NCBI GenBank assembly: GCA_022559845.1
Contig: CM040117.1
Coordinates: 149,610,732-149,674,731, forward strand
Direction of reading: 5' to 3'
Origin: Amorphophallus konjac
Lineage: Eukaryota; Streptophyta; Magnoliopsida; Alismatales; Araceae
DNA: 64,000 nucleotides
The first letter of the stretch is position 1. Every line of letters starts with the position of its first letter. Shown here piece by piece: positions 1 through 9,838 of this stretch. The notes beneath the pieces are model-generated. The model was not told the DNA's origin. It saw only the letters and a program-made list of their open reading frames with translations, and ran no database searches. The position numbers and the translations under genes are program-made.

Positions 1-352
1 ACGAGAGTGAGGCAAGTCGGATATAATGGGTACATTGTAGACTTGCCGGAGTATGGGATCAGCTCTACATCCATGTCTCGGATCTAGTCACCTACAGGGA
101 CCCAGCGGTGATTCCTAGTGAGTCTTCAAGCTGCCTCCTCCCCTTTGAGAGTGACCCCACCCCGGAGTGTCCACCACTAGCCTCGTTCCCACAGCAGCAT
201 GCGCATATTGAGTATATATGGAATGAGCAGGTGGCAGTTACTTGGAGGGGAGCGTACCCGTGCTACTTGGTACGGTGATGGATCCGCCGGAGCTACTCGA
301 GCAGTCGCACCCCTTACTCGACGGGGTCGAGTTCTTCCCACCCGGGGAGAAT
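1..352 (+). mobile_element. GYP-0: 3' end of internal region of a Ty3/gypsy element
   Basis: This noncoding stretch matches, block by block, the region just upstream of the 3' LTR of GYP-2 (about 47196-47489): the same order of a 'cagcggtgattcctagtgagtc' type block, a 'gagtatatatggaatgagcaggt' type block, and a gatccgccggag segment. It ends in the polypurine tract ggggagaat (344-352), directly before an LTR start. I see no credible reading frame. The rest of the element lies left of the window. Confidence 0.7.
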
Positions 353-2283
353 TGATGGGAATCAACTCGGAGCACGTACATTTTATTTTTTGTATTTGTG
401 TCCTTTTGTTTGTATTTATACCTTTGGCTAATTGGGTTTGCAATTGAAAGGCATTATAAGCCAAAGGGTTAGTCTTTAAAGTCTTTGTGTTTCTATGTAA
501 TATGCCAGTTAGTCCAGCAGGGTCCCCCACCCTCTTTCACATTGGTCCACGTAGGTCCTAGGGCCCATGTGGGGCTGGTTCAAAGTCCAAGTTTAGATTT
601 GGACCAAGGGGGGACAAAATGAAGAAAATTCAATATTTTCTACCACATTTTTCAAAGGGGCGCCCCCTTCTTTGTCCCATGTGGGAATTGTTTAATCTTT
701 TTTATTTCCTCCTTTCCTTTTATGCCCCTTTGACCAAGGGCATTAGTGGTCATTTGTCCTAGGTCTAGGGTTTAGTATTTAAGGTCACTTATTGTATTTT
801 TATCACTTTTAATGAGAAAAAATACAAGAATTTGTGTGAAATTCAGCCTTGGGCGCACCCCCCTCTCTCCTCCTTGTTCTTGTTCTTGCTTGTTCTTCAT
901 CTTCTTCCTCTTGATCCTGGGTGTTAAGCCCTCAATATCGGAGTGAATCCAATTTCTATCTGCCCTCTGGAGTGTGAAGCTCCACCAGTGCCGTTCGTGC
1001 CGCCATCGGAGCCGCCAGCAAGCCACCACAAGCCGCCATTTCCCCTGCTGTCCTGAACTCCGAGTTCCAGAACAGCAAGCTAAAGAAGTGGTCGGTTCTC
1101 CCAACTCCCAGCTCTGATCCAACAATATAGATTTTGCCCCATTCAGATACCGTTTGATATTTTTCTTGATATTTTTAATCCACCCCTAACAGTCTGCCAG
1201 TCAGTAGATCTACAAGATAGCAGTCTGTTCTTATATTTTTCTCATCCTCTTAGTCATCTCTAAAAAGTTCCCAAAAATTCCTGCGTGATCCCCACATACC
1301 CCCCCTCCACCCATAATTTTTCTGGAGTCTATATCTATTATTTTTCAGTCGGTCAAAATTCATTTTCAGGCAGATCTAAGTCTGCCCTATGTGTCTGTAA
1401 GTCCAAGCCAGCAGAAACCTTTTAGGAACAATCATTTTCATTTTCAATCCATTCACTTGATGGATCTGAAATAATTATATGTTGTAGCCCTTCGAGTCCT
1501 CTGTCTATCGGTACCAAGTTCGCCTCGATCCGACACCACATCTGGGCGCAAGAATTCTTTTCGTGATGGCGCGCAGATCAGATCTGAGCCCTGCCAGCAG
1601 AAGCAGTCTGGGAATTAATTCCTCGAATAATACGCCGGCACACTATCGGTCTCCGCCACTCTCGGGGGTCGACCAGCAACCCCAGCAGCGCCCCAGTAGG
1701 CCACAACAGCAAGTAGACGCCCAGGCACCACTGTCCCAGCAACCGGACCCACCTGCTGTCCCACGGGCCCCGCAGAACTGTGCCGATCAGCAGCCCGTCT
1801 CCGGCCCGAGAACCGTCCAAATTGCTGCCCGTCAACCCAAGTTCGCTACTCCTGGGTCCCACATTGTAACCCTTTACCACCCTGCATGGAGTGAGACTTA
1901 AAATCATTTCTATAATTATTGTTAATATTTGTACACCGGGAGTACGTGCTTCGGCCGGGGTCATCTTCCCCACGCCCGGAGCGTGGAAGTAAACTCGCCT
2001 CCCTCTTTATCGCATTTGCTCAATTCATATATTTTCATATGCTGCTGCTAGAGTGATAGGGTAAATTAGCTCGTTATATCATATCAATCACTGCTACGAG
2101 AGAGAGCGAGACCGTCCCGTGACCCGATCCGGGCATGAAAGTGTGAGTTGACCACCCAAGCTCTTTACCAGTTTCTCAACCGCGTACGTCCGTACGCTTC
2201 CCTCGTTATGGACGATCGCGAGTTTGCCTAGAGTCCAGGGATTGCATATCAATTGGCATCGAATCGCGTCCCGTCCTGCATCA
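353..2283 (+). mobile_element. GYP-0: 3' LTR (1931 bp)
   Basis: The LTR starts with TGATGGGAATC immediately after the polypurine tract and ends GCATCA, the same termini as both GYP-2 LTRs. The U3 part is clearly diverged from GYP-2. The last 450 bp are much more alike, including the stem CCACGC/GCGTGG around 1969-1985 and the block beginning ccgtcccgtgacccgatcc near 2111. Short reading frames inside it are not genes. The sequence after the end looks like an inverted older LTR into which GYP-0 inserted; the matching left target duplication is outside the window. Confidence 0.8.
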
Positions 2284-2880
2284 ATTTGGATCTAGATCTG
2301 AAGAAGATTGGAGGAAGAAGATGAAGAACACCAAGAAGAAGGGAGAGAGAGGGGGGTGCGCCCAAATGCTTTTCCAATATAATTCTTCATTAATTTCCAA
2401 CAAAATACAACAAGTGACATTATATATCATAGCCCTAGACCTAGTCAAATGACCTAGAATACCCTTGGTCAAGGGGGTATAATGGGGAAATGGGATAAAG
2501 AAGGATTAAACAAATCCCCCATGTGGAGACAAAAGAGGGGGCACCCCTCTCTCCAAGTCAACATAAGGAGCTTGTTTAATTTAATCCCTTTAGACCATAT
2601 TAATCCCCCCTTGGACCAAATTAAATCAAAAATATAAATACATGGTCAATTATTCTACCATTGACCCAATATAAAAACCCAAGATAATACAAGCCAAATA
2701 CATGGTAAATACACACCAAATATGACCAAATACATATACCGTACAAATACGTATAAAAATATGTACCGAAATATCATGGCTCCGGTGGCGACTCTAGACT
2801 GTCCCCCAGCCACAAAGAGGTCAGTGTTGACCGAGTCGTGCTGCGGGTCCGGTACCGACGGCACGCTGAGTCGAGCCATA
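2284..2880 (-). mobile_element. R1: inverted gypsy LTR fragment plus a short internal stub
   Basis: Read on the minus strand, 2284-2660 resembles the GYP-0 LTR around 590-910 in order: the 'tttggaccaagggggga' block, a 'ccccttgaccaaggg' block, 'ctaggtctaggg', and a 'gggcgcacccccctctctc' block. The LTR would begin TGATATTTCGG at 2778 (minus strand). 2779-2880 would be internal sequence just upstream, with a purine-rich ggctgggggacag. The fragment stops abruptly at 2284 where GYP-0 ends, so GYP-0 probably inserted into it. Family membership is by eye only. Confidence 0.55.
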
Positions 2881-3107
2881 CTTGTGTTCTGGTATCCTCA
2901 CCAGTACCAGAATTCAGAAGTTCATATGCTTACCTCATGAAAAATATGTTATGATGATGGAATTGATATGATGTTGAGTTGTTGTTAATAATTTACAAGT
3001 TTGTGGTTTAGCTTGTTGCTACTCCCAATTTTAGTAGCCATATGAATTTCTTATCTATCATTGTTAACCATTGCCTTTGATAATGTCTATCATGGCTGCA
3101 TATAATC
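2881..3107. other. unassigned AT-rich spacer left of CACTA-1
   Basis: I see no reading frame, RNA gene or terminal motif here. It is the left flank of the CACTA-1 insertion, and the sequence continues after the element at 9617. The style, with its noncoding T-rich text, resembles retroelement 3' regions, but I cannot assign it. Confidence 0.4.
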
Positions 3108-3119
3108 CACCACAAGAAA
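3108..3119 (+). repeat. CACTA-1 left terminal inverted repeat
   Basis: CACCACAAGAAA. It differs from the right end at position 4 (C for T). Confidence 0.85.
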
Positions 3120-3120
3120 G

Positions 3121-3600
3121 TTCGCGAATAGCGACCGACATATTCGGTCTCTATTCAGTCGTTCTTCGGTCGCAAAATCCAATAGCGACCGAACAGACAC
3201 CACTTAGCGACCGACTATTTCGGTCGCTATATAATAGTCGCTAAATCGCGACCGACATAAGTCGGTCGCGGATACGGTCGCTGATGGCGACCGAATAACC
3301 TCGGTCGCCGAATCAGTCGTGCATAGAGACCGATATAACTCGGTCGCAAGAACGGTCCCAGAGTCAATCGGTCTCTATTCGGTCTCCATTCGGTCTCCAT
3401 TCCGTCGCCAATTTTGTAGTATTTTTTTAAAAAAAAATTATATAAACGACTATAAATAATATAATTTGATAAAAGAAATAATATATGGTCTCTATTCGGT
3501 CGCTATGCGGTCGCCAAAGTTAATATTTTCATAAAATAAGTAATAACTTCGGTCGCTATTCGGTCTCCATGCGGTCGCTAATTAAAATTTTTTTTTTTCA
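3121..3600. repeat. CACTA-1 left subterminal repeats
   Basis: About 25 dispersed copies of cggtcgc, gcgaccga or near variants (cggtctc, cagtcg) occur in both orientations, many paired as short inverted repeats such as gcgaccgactatttcggtcgc. This is the usual layout of transposase-binding subterminal repeats. A T-rich spacer is interleaved from 3420. Confidence 0.8.
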
Positions 3601-3984
3601 AAAATTAATATAAAGCTACTATAAATCACCTGATAAATAACAATTTAATAAAATAAATAACCTGTTACATAACAATTTCATAAAAACATATAAATCAACT
3701 ACACAACTCATAATCTCCACAAATTTCAAATTCATCACATACAAACACACAAATTAATCATACATCCATAATAAAATGGCAACATACAAATAACTAAAAT
3801 GAAATCACAAATCCTCCGCATATGTGTCATCCTGGTCGTCGTCTCGTCCAACATCTCGCGACGGATGATCCTGTATATCATTTAAAAAAATTAAAATCAA
3901 TTCTTTAATAAAGAAATCAATTATTCTTGAAAATTAAAAGCAAGATGTTTTTCATTGAAGTGAAATTGACGAATGATAATTTTA
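3601..3984. other. AT-rich spacer inside CACTA-1
   Basis: The sequence is A/T-rich with no reading frame of note and no recognised motif. It separates the subterminal repeats from the satellite array. Confidence 0.5.
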
Positions 3985-6621
3985 AACGTTTTGCTCAAAT
4001 CGGTAGTCCGATTTAGAATCCGTCAGCTCTCACAAGTCACGTCTACCTCCCAGGTCGTGTTGGAATGATCGGAATGCCGATCGGATCAGTATTTCACATT
4101 CTGGACCCCCGGACCCCGACGGCTTTGATTATAAACCAAGTGCATTTGCAAATTGCACTTTTGAGCGTCGGGCTCAAACCGGATGTCCGATTTAGAATCC
4201 GTCAGCTCTGACAAGTCACGTCTACCTCCCAGGTTGTGTTGGAATGATCGGAATGCCGATCGGATCAGTATTTCACATTCTGGACCCCCGGACCCCGACG
4301 GCTTTGATTATAAACCAAGTGCATTTGCAAATTGCACTTTTGAGCGATTTGCTCAAACCGGTAGTCCGATTTAGAATCCGTCAGCTCTGACAAGTCACGT
4401 CTACCTCCCAGGTCGTGTTGGAATGATCGGAATGCCGATCGGATCAGTATTTCACATTCTGGACCCCCGGACCCCGACGGCTTTGATTATAAACCAAGTG
4501 CATTTGCAAATTGCACTTTTGAGCGTCGGGCTCAAACCGGATGTCCGATTTAGAATCCGTCAGCTCTGACAAGTCACGTCTACCTCCCAGGTTGTGTTGG
4601 AATGATCGGAATGCCGATCGGATCAGTATTTCACATTCTGGACCCCCGGACCGAATGTCCGATTTAGAATCCGTCAGCTCTGACAAGTCACGTCTACCTC
4701 CCAGGTTGTGTTGGAATGATCGGAATGCCGATCGGATCAGTATTTCACATTCTGGACCCCCGGACCCCGACGGCTTTGATTATAAACCAAGTGCATTTGC
4801 AAATTGCACTTTTGAGCGATTTGCTCAAACCGGTAGTCCGATTTAGAATCCGTCAGCTCTGACAAGTCACGTCTACCTCCATGGTCGTGTTGGAATGATC
4901 GGAATGCCGATCGGATCAGTATTTCACATTCTGGACCCCCGGACCCCGACGGCTTTGATTATAAACCAAGTGCATTTGCAAATTGCACTTTTGAGCGTCG
5001 GGCTCAAACCGGTAGTCCGATTTAGAATCCGTCAGCTCTGACAAGTCACGTCTACCTCCCAGGTCGTGTTGGAATGATCGGAATGCCGATCGGATCAGTA
5101 TTTCACATTCTGGACCCCCGGACCCCGACGGCTTTGATTATAAACCAAGTGCATTTGCAAATTGCACTTTTGAGCGTCGGGCTCAAACCGGATGTCCGAT
5201 TTAGAATCCGTCAGCTCTGACAAGTCACGTCTACCTCCCAGGTTGTGTTGGAATGATCGGAATGCCGATCGGATCAGTATTTCACATTCTGGACCCCCGG
5301 ACCCCGACGGCTTTGATTATAAACCAAGTGCATTTGCAAATTGCACTTTTGAGCGATTTGCTCAAACCGGTAGTCCAAATTGGACTCCGTCAGTTTCTAC
5401 AAGTCACGTCTACCTCCCAGGTCGTGTTGGAATGATCGGAATGCCGATCGGATCAGTATTTCACATTCTGGACCCCCGGACCCCGACGGCTTTGATTATA
5501 AACCAAGTGCATTTGCAAATTGCACTTTTGAGCGTCGGGCTCAAACCGGATGTCCGATTTGGACTCCGTCAGTTTCTACAAGTCACGTCTACCTCCCAGG
5601 TCGTGTTGGAATGATCGGAATGCCGATCGGATCAGTATTTCACATTCTCGACCCCCGGACCCCGACGGCTTTGATTATAAACCAAGTGCATTTGCAAATT
5701 GCACTTTTGAGCGTCGGGCTCAAACCGGATGTCCGATTTAGAATCCGTCAGCTCTGACAAGTCACGTCTACCTCCCAGGTTGTGTTGGAATGATCGGAAT
5801 GCCGATCGGATCAGTATTTCACATTCTGGACCCCCGGACCCCGACGGCTTTGATTATAAACCAAGTGCATTTGCAAATTGCACTTTTGAGCGATTTGCTC
5901 AAACCGGTAGTCCAAATTGGACTCCGTCAGTTTCTACAAGTCACGTCTACCTCCCAGGTCGTGTTGGAATGATCGGAATGCCGATCGGATCAGTATTTCA
6001 CATTCTCGACCCCCGGACCCCGACGGCTTTGATTATAAACCAAGTGCATTTGCAAATTGCACTTTTGAGCGATTTGCTCAAACCGGATGTCCGATTTGGA
6101 CTCCGTCAGTTTCTACAAGTCACGTCTACCTCCCAGGTCGTGTTGGAATGATCGGAATGCCGATCGGATCAATATTTCACATTCTCGACCCCCGGACCCC
6201 GACGGCTTTGATTATAAACCAAGTGCATTTGCAAATTGCACTTTTGAGCGTCGGGCTCAAACCGGATGTCCGATTTGGACTCCGTCAGTTTCTACAAGTC
6301 ACGTCTACCTCCCAGGTCGTGTTGGAATGATCGGAATGCCGATCGGATCAGTATTTCACATTCTCGACCCCCGGACCCCGACGGCTTTGATTATAAACCA
6401 AGTGCATTTGCAAATTGCACTTTTGAGCGTCGGGCTCAAACCGGATGTCCGATTTAGAATCCGTCAGCTCTGACAAGTCACGTCTACCTCCCAGGTTGTG
6501 TTGGAATGATCGGAATGCCGATCGGATCAGTATTTCACATTCTGGACCCCCGGACCCCGACGGCTTTGATTATAAACCAAGTGCATTTGCAAATTGCACT
6601 TTTGAGCGATTTGCTCAAACC
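3985..6621 (+). repeat. 179-bp satellite array, 15 copies, inside CACTA-1
   Basis: The landmark cgtcag recurs at 4021, 4200, 4379, 4558, 4672, 4851, 5030, 5209, 5388, 5567, 5746, 5925, 6104, 6283 and 6462. The spacing is 179 bp except for one 114-bp copy (4558 to 4672) with an internal deletion. Two variants exist: gaatccgtcagctctgac and gactccgtcagtttctac. Adjacent blocks 5209-5745 and 5746-6282 repeat almost the same A-B-B order, a higher-order unit of about 537 bp. Each unit carries the palindromes ccgatcgg and atttgcaaat. Because 179 is not a multiple of three, the apparent proteins are frame artefacts. The last copy runs straight into the CCCTAAA-like array. Confidence 0.95.
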
Positions 6622-8145
6622 TAAATCTAAAATCCTAAAACCTAAACCTATTCCCAAATCCCTAAACCTTAAACCCTAAACCCGTAAAAATTGTAAACCC
6701 TATAGAAAAAAAAACGTAAGCCCTAAAACCCCTAAAAACACTAAACTGCAGACCCCGAACCCCCTAAATCATAAAACCATAAAACCCTTAAAAATTATAA
6801 ATCTTAAACCCTCCCCTAACCCCTAACCCCACTACGATCCCTTAAACTCCTAAACTGCTAAACCACCGATTGCTAAACCCCAAACCCTCAAACTAAAAAT
6901 CCCAAACCCTAAACCTTAAAACCCTAAATCTTGAGTTACCCCTAAAACTAGAAACTCTAAAATCCTTAAAAACCACAAACATAAAAGACTAAATCTGAAA
7001 AACCCTAAATCCTAAACCTTAAACCCTAAAACTCCTAAACCTAAAAATCAAAAATCTTAATACTATAAACTCTAAACCATAAACCATAAATTTAAAATCA
7101 TAAACCCTAAAATCACTAATAACATCAAACCCTAAATAAAAGAAACCCAAAAATGTAAACCTATATGTAAAACCCTAAAAGCCCCAAGAACCTTAAACCT
7201 TAAAAACATTAAACCCTAAACTCAAAACATTAAACCATAAATCTTGAAAACCTTAAACCCTAAACCCTAAACCTTAAAAATATGAAACCATAATATCTAT
7301 AAACCATAAAAACTCGAAAAACCCTAAACCCTAAAAATCCTAAATTGTAATAACTATAAACCCTAAAAACATGAAAAACCCTAAACCCTAAAACCTAAAA
7401 TCCTTAGAAACTAGACCCACTAAACCAAAAACCCCTAAAGCCTAAACTCTCAAAACCGTAATCCACCCCCCTAACCGCTAAACCAAAAACCCCAAATGCT
7501 AAATCCAAAACCCTAAACTCATATGCCAAATATAAAATGCAAACAAACCTAAACACCAAACAACTAACCCTAAACCCAAAAACCTAAACCCTAAATAACC
7601 CTAAACCTTAAACCCTAACCCTATATGTTAAACCCTAAACATAAAAAAATAAACTCATAACCCCCTAAACTGTAAAACCCTAAAATAATTAAAAACCATA
7701 AAATTTAAAACACTAAAATCCTAAACCCACATTGAACCCCTTACCCCACCCCTAATACATAAACTACTAAACCTCAAAACTGTCAAACCTTAAACTTTAA
7801 ATCTTAAAACCGTAAGCCCTTAAACCTTAAACACTAAACAGCCCCTCAACCCTAAGCCTAGCAACCGTAAACCGAAAAACCCACACTTAAAATCGAAGTC
7901 CAAAAACCTGTAGCCCTGAAACCCTTCCTAAACCCTAACACCTAACCCTTAAATCCTAACCCTAAAGCCCCAAACCCTAAACCATAAAGCTTAAAATCCT
8001 AAACCCTAAACCCTAAAAGCCCTAAACACCTTAAACCCTAAAAATCCTAAACCTTAAAAGAGTAAAACCTAAATCTAGTACCTAAAACCTAAATCTAAAA
8101 CCCTAAACCTTAAACACTAAACACTAAACCCTTAAAAACCTTACA
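6622..8145 (+). repeat. degenerate telomere-like (CCCTAAA)n array inside CACTA-1
   Basis: About 1.5 kb of diverged C/A-rich heptamer-like units (ccctaaa, ccttaaa, cctaaat and similar) all lie on one strand, with short perfect runs such as near 7256-7272. The plant telomere unit on this strand is CCCTAAA. Spacing is irregular with many A-runs, so this is an old interstitial array, not a functional telomere. It begins without a spacer at the end of the last satellite copy. Confidence 0.85.
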
Positions 8146-8429
8146 CTAATCATTAGGAAAGGAGAGGTGAGGCCAATCCAAATACAACACATGTTTGTGA
8201 ATATATTATCATGCTAACACACAAAAATGACTATTTACATGCACTGGTATTTTACTACAAAAAATGGAAGGTCCATATGACTGTTAATAAAGGCAATATA
8301 AAGCACCCAAACACCTGAAAAGTGCACAAAATAATATTCTATCATATTAACAATAACATGGACTATGAAATGCCCTAAACAAAAAATTAGCATGGCCTAA
8401 ACAAAATTTTCACATTAAATTCCCTGCAG
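8146..8429. other. AT-rich spacer inside CACTA-1
   Basis: No reading frame, repeat or recognised site is seen. It lies between the telomere-like array and the GA microsatellite. Confidence 0.45.
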
Positions 8430-8455
8430 GGGGTTGGGGTGGGGGGGCCGCGGCG

Positions 8456-8524
<69 letters not shown>

Positions 8525-8538
8525 CCTGTGGGGGGGCG

Positions 8539-8575
<37 letters not shown>

Positions 8576-8598
8576 CCTGTGGGGGGGGGGCCGCGGCG

Positions 8599-8641
<43 letters not shown>

Positions 8642-8655
8642 CCTGTGGGGGGGCG

Positions 8656-8686
<31 letters not shown>

Positions 8687-8712
8687 TACCTGTGGGGGGG
8701 GGGGCCGCGGCG

Positions 8713-8753
<41 letters not shown>

Positions 8754-8773
8754 CCTTGGGGGGGGCAGCGGCG

Positions 8774-8813
<40 letters not shown>

Positions 8814-8861
8814 CAGCGGCGGGTTGGAGAGAGAGAGAGAGAGAGAGAGAGGGCAGCGGCG

Positions 8862-8956
<95 letters not shown>

Positions 8957-8975
8957 CCTGTGTGTGAGAGAGAGG
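8430..8975 (+). repeat. compound (GA)n microsatellite with GC-rich minisatellite units
   Basis: At least nine blocks of (GA)n, 10 to about 35 dinucleotides long, are separated by a recurring GC-rich linker (ggtacctgtgggggg, then gccgcggcgggttgga or shorter forms). One strand is almost pure purine for 500 bp. The long Glu-Arg or Ser-Leu reading frames in all registers are artefacts of the repeat. Confidence 0.95.
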
Positions 8976-9448
8976 AAGCCGGCGACGACGGCGACGGCGA
9001 GCGGCGACGGCGAGGCGAGCGGCGCGGCGACGACGGCGAGGCGAGCGGCGCGGAGGGGGGCTCCGGCGGAGGGGGCCTCGGGCGGGAGGCCGCACGGGGA
9101 GGGGGGCTCGGGCGGAGGAGGGGGGCTCGGGCGGGAGGCCGCAGGGGGAGGGGGGGCTCCGGCGGAGGGGGGCTCGGGCGGGAGGCCGCAGGGGAAGGGG
9201 GGACTCCGGCGGAGGAGGGGGGCTAGGGCGGAGAGGGGGCCGCAGGGGGAGGGGGCCGCAGGGGAAGGGGGCTCGGGCGGGGGCTCGGGCGGGAGGGTGG
9301 AGGGGGGGCTAGGGCGGAGAGGGGGCCGCAGGGGGAGGGGGCCGCAGGGGAAGGGGGCTCGGGCGGGGGCTCGGGCGGGAGGGTGGAGGGCGGGAGGGAG
9401 GGCTCGGGCGGGGAGGGGCTCGGGCGGGCGGGGGTCGCAGGGGGGAGT
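8976..9448 (+). repeat. G-rich minisatellite inside CACTA-1
   Basis: Irregular tandem units built from ggggctcgggcggg and gaggccgcaggggga, including a near-identical direct duplication (9226-9300 versus 9309-9384). Runs of four or more G are dense on the plus strand. No codon structure is credible. Confidence 0.85.
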
Positions 9449-9604
9449 ATAACGGGATCAGCGACCGATTAGCGACCGAATTTAGTTCGGTCGCTAATCG
9501 GTCTCAGATGTGTGACCGATGATTTCGGTCGCCGAATTGGTCTCTATTTGGGACCGACTAGCGACCGATTAAAGCGGTCGCTAATGCGGTCGCTATAGCC
9601 ACTT
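9449..9604. repeat. CACTA-1 right subterminal repeats
   Basis: About ten copies of gcgaccga or cggtcgc in both orientations, mirroring the left end of the element. Confidence 0.8.
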
Positions 9605-9616
9605 TTTCTTGTAGTG
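9605..9616 (-). repeat. CACTA-1 right terminal inverted repeat
   Basis: The complement reads CACTACAAGAAA, the canonical CACTA end. It is followed by the ATC duplication at 9617-9619. Confidence 0.9.
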
Positions 9617-9838
9617 ATCCAACTCATCATTCAAGTGGACATTTAACCTTCTATTTGCATGTCCTAACTTCCGTGGGCATGGGACAAAGGGGGAGTCTGC
9701 GAGTTTGCTTTACAGTTTAGAATGCATTGTAAATATATTGAGTCTGCATGTGTTGTGGATATTGAGCATCATTTCGTGGTCTCACGTACTTTCATGCATA
9801 TCATGCTAAAGGGAATTTGAAAAATCTACTCTTCATGG
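9617..9838 (+). mobile_element. 3' noncoding region of a disrupted retroelement (left piece)
   Basis: This is the right flank of CACTA-1. It contains a purine tract of the aagggggag type (9686-9694), like those multiplied near the 3' ends of the Sireviruses in this window. The sequence resumes at 11801 after the solo LTR. No coding sequence remains. Confidence 0.45.

Larger units (their letters stand above)
3108..9616. mobile_element. CACTA-1: non-autonomous CACTA (En/Spm-type) transposon, 6509 bp
   Basis: The left end reads CACCACAAGAAAG and the right end is the complement of CACTACAAGAAAAAG, so the terminal inverted repeats share 11 of 12 bases with the CACTA consensus. Both ends are flanked by the trinucleotide ATC (3105-3107 and 9617-9619), the 3-bp duplication expected for this superfamily. 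Within both ends lie many copies of cggtcgc/gcgaccga, matching the subterminal repeats that CACTA transposases bind. No transposase or TNP-like ORF exists, so the element must be moved in trans. Its body consists of four kinds of repeat array rather than genes: a 179-bp satellite, degenerate CCCTAAA, GA microsatellite and G-rich minisatellite. Confidence 0.9.

Noticed and set aside
4183..6473. CRISPR-like direct repeats
   Set aside because: The repeat is a head-to-tail satellite with no unique spacers, in a plant context.
3985..6621. A set of 60-140-aa ORFs with related sequences (SDLESVSSDKSR... and similar)
   Set aside because: They are the same 179-bp satellite read in rotating frames. 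179 is not divisible by three, all frames are open only because the unit has few stops, and there is no start or domain conservation.
6622..8145. A chromosome end or telomere fusion point
   Set aside because: The array lies wholly inside a transposon with intact ends and target duplication, and the units are strongly degenerate.
8415..9452. Long ORFs of Glu-Arg, Ser-Leu and Gly-Arg repeats (up to 337 aa)
   Set aside because: Pure products of the GA microsatellite and G-rich minisatellite. All registers are open and length depends only on the repeats.
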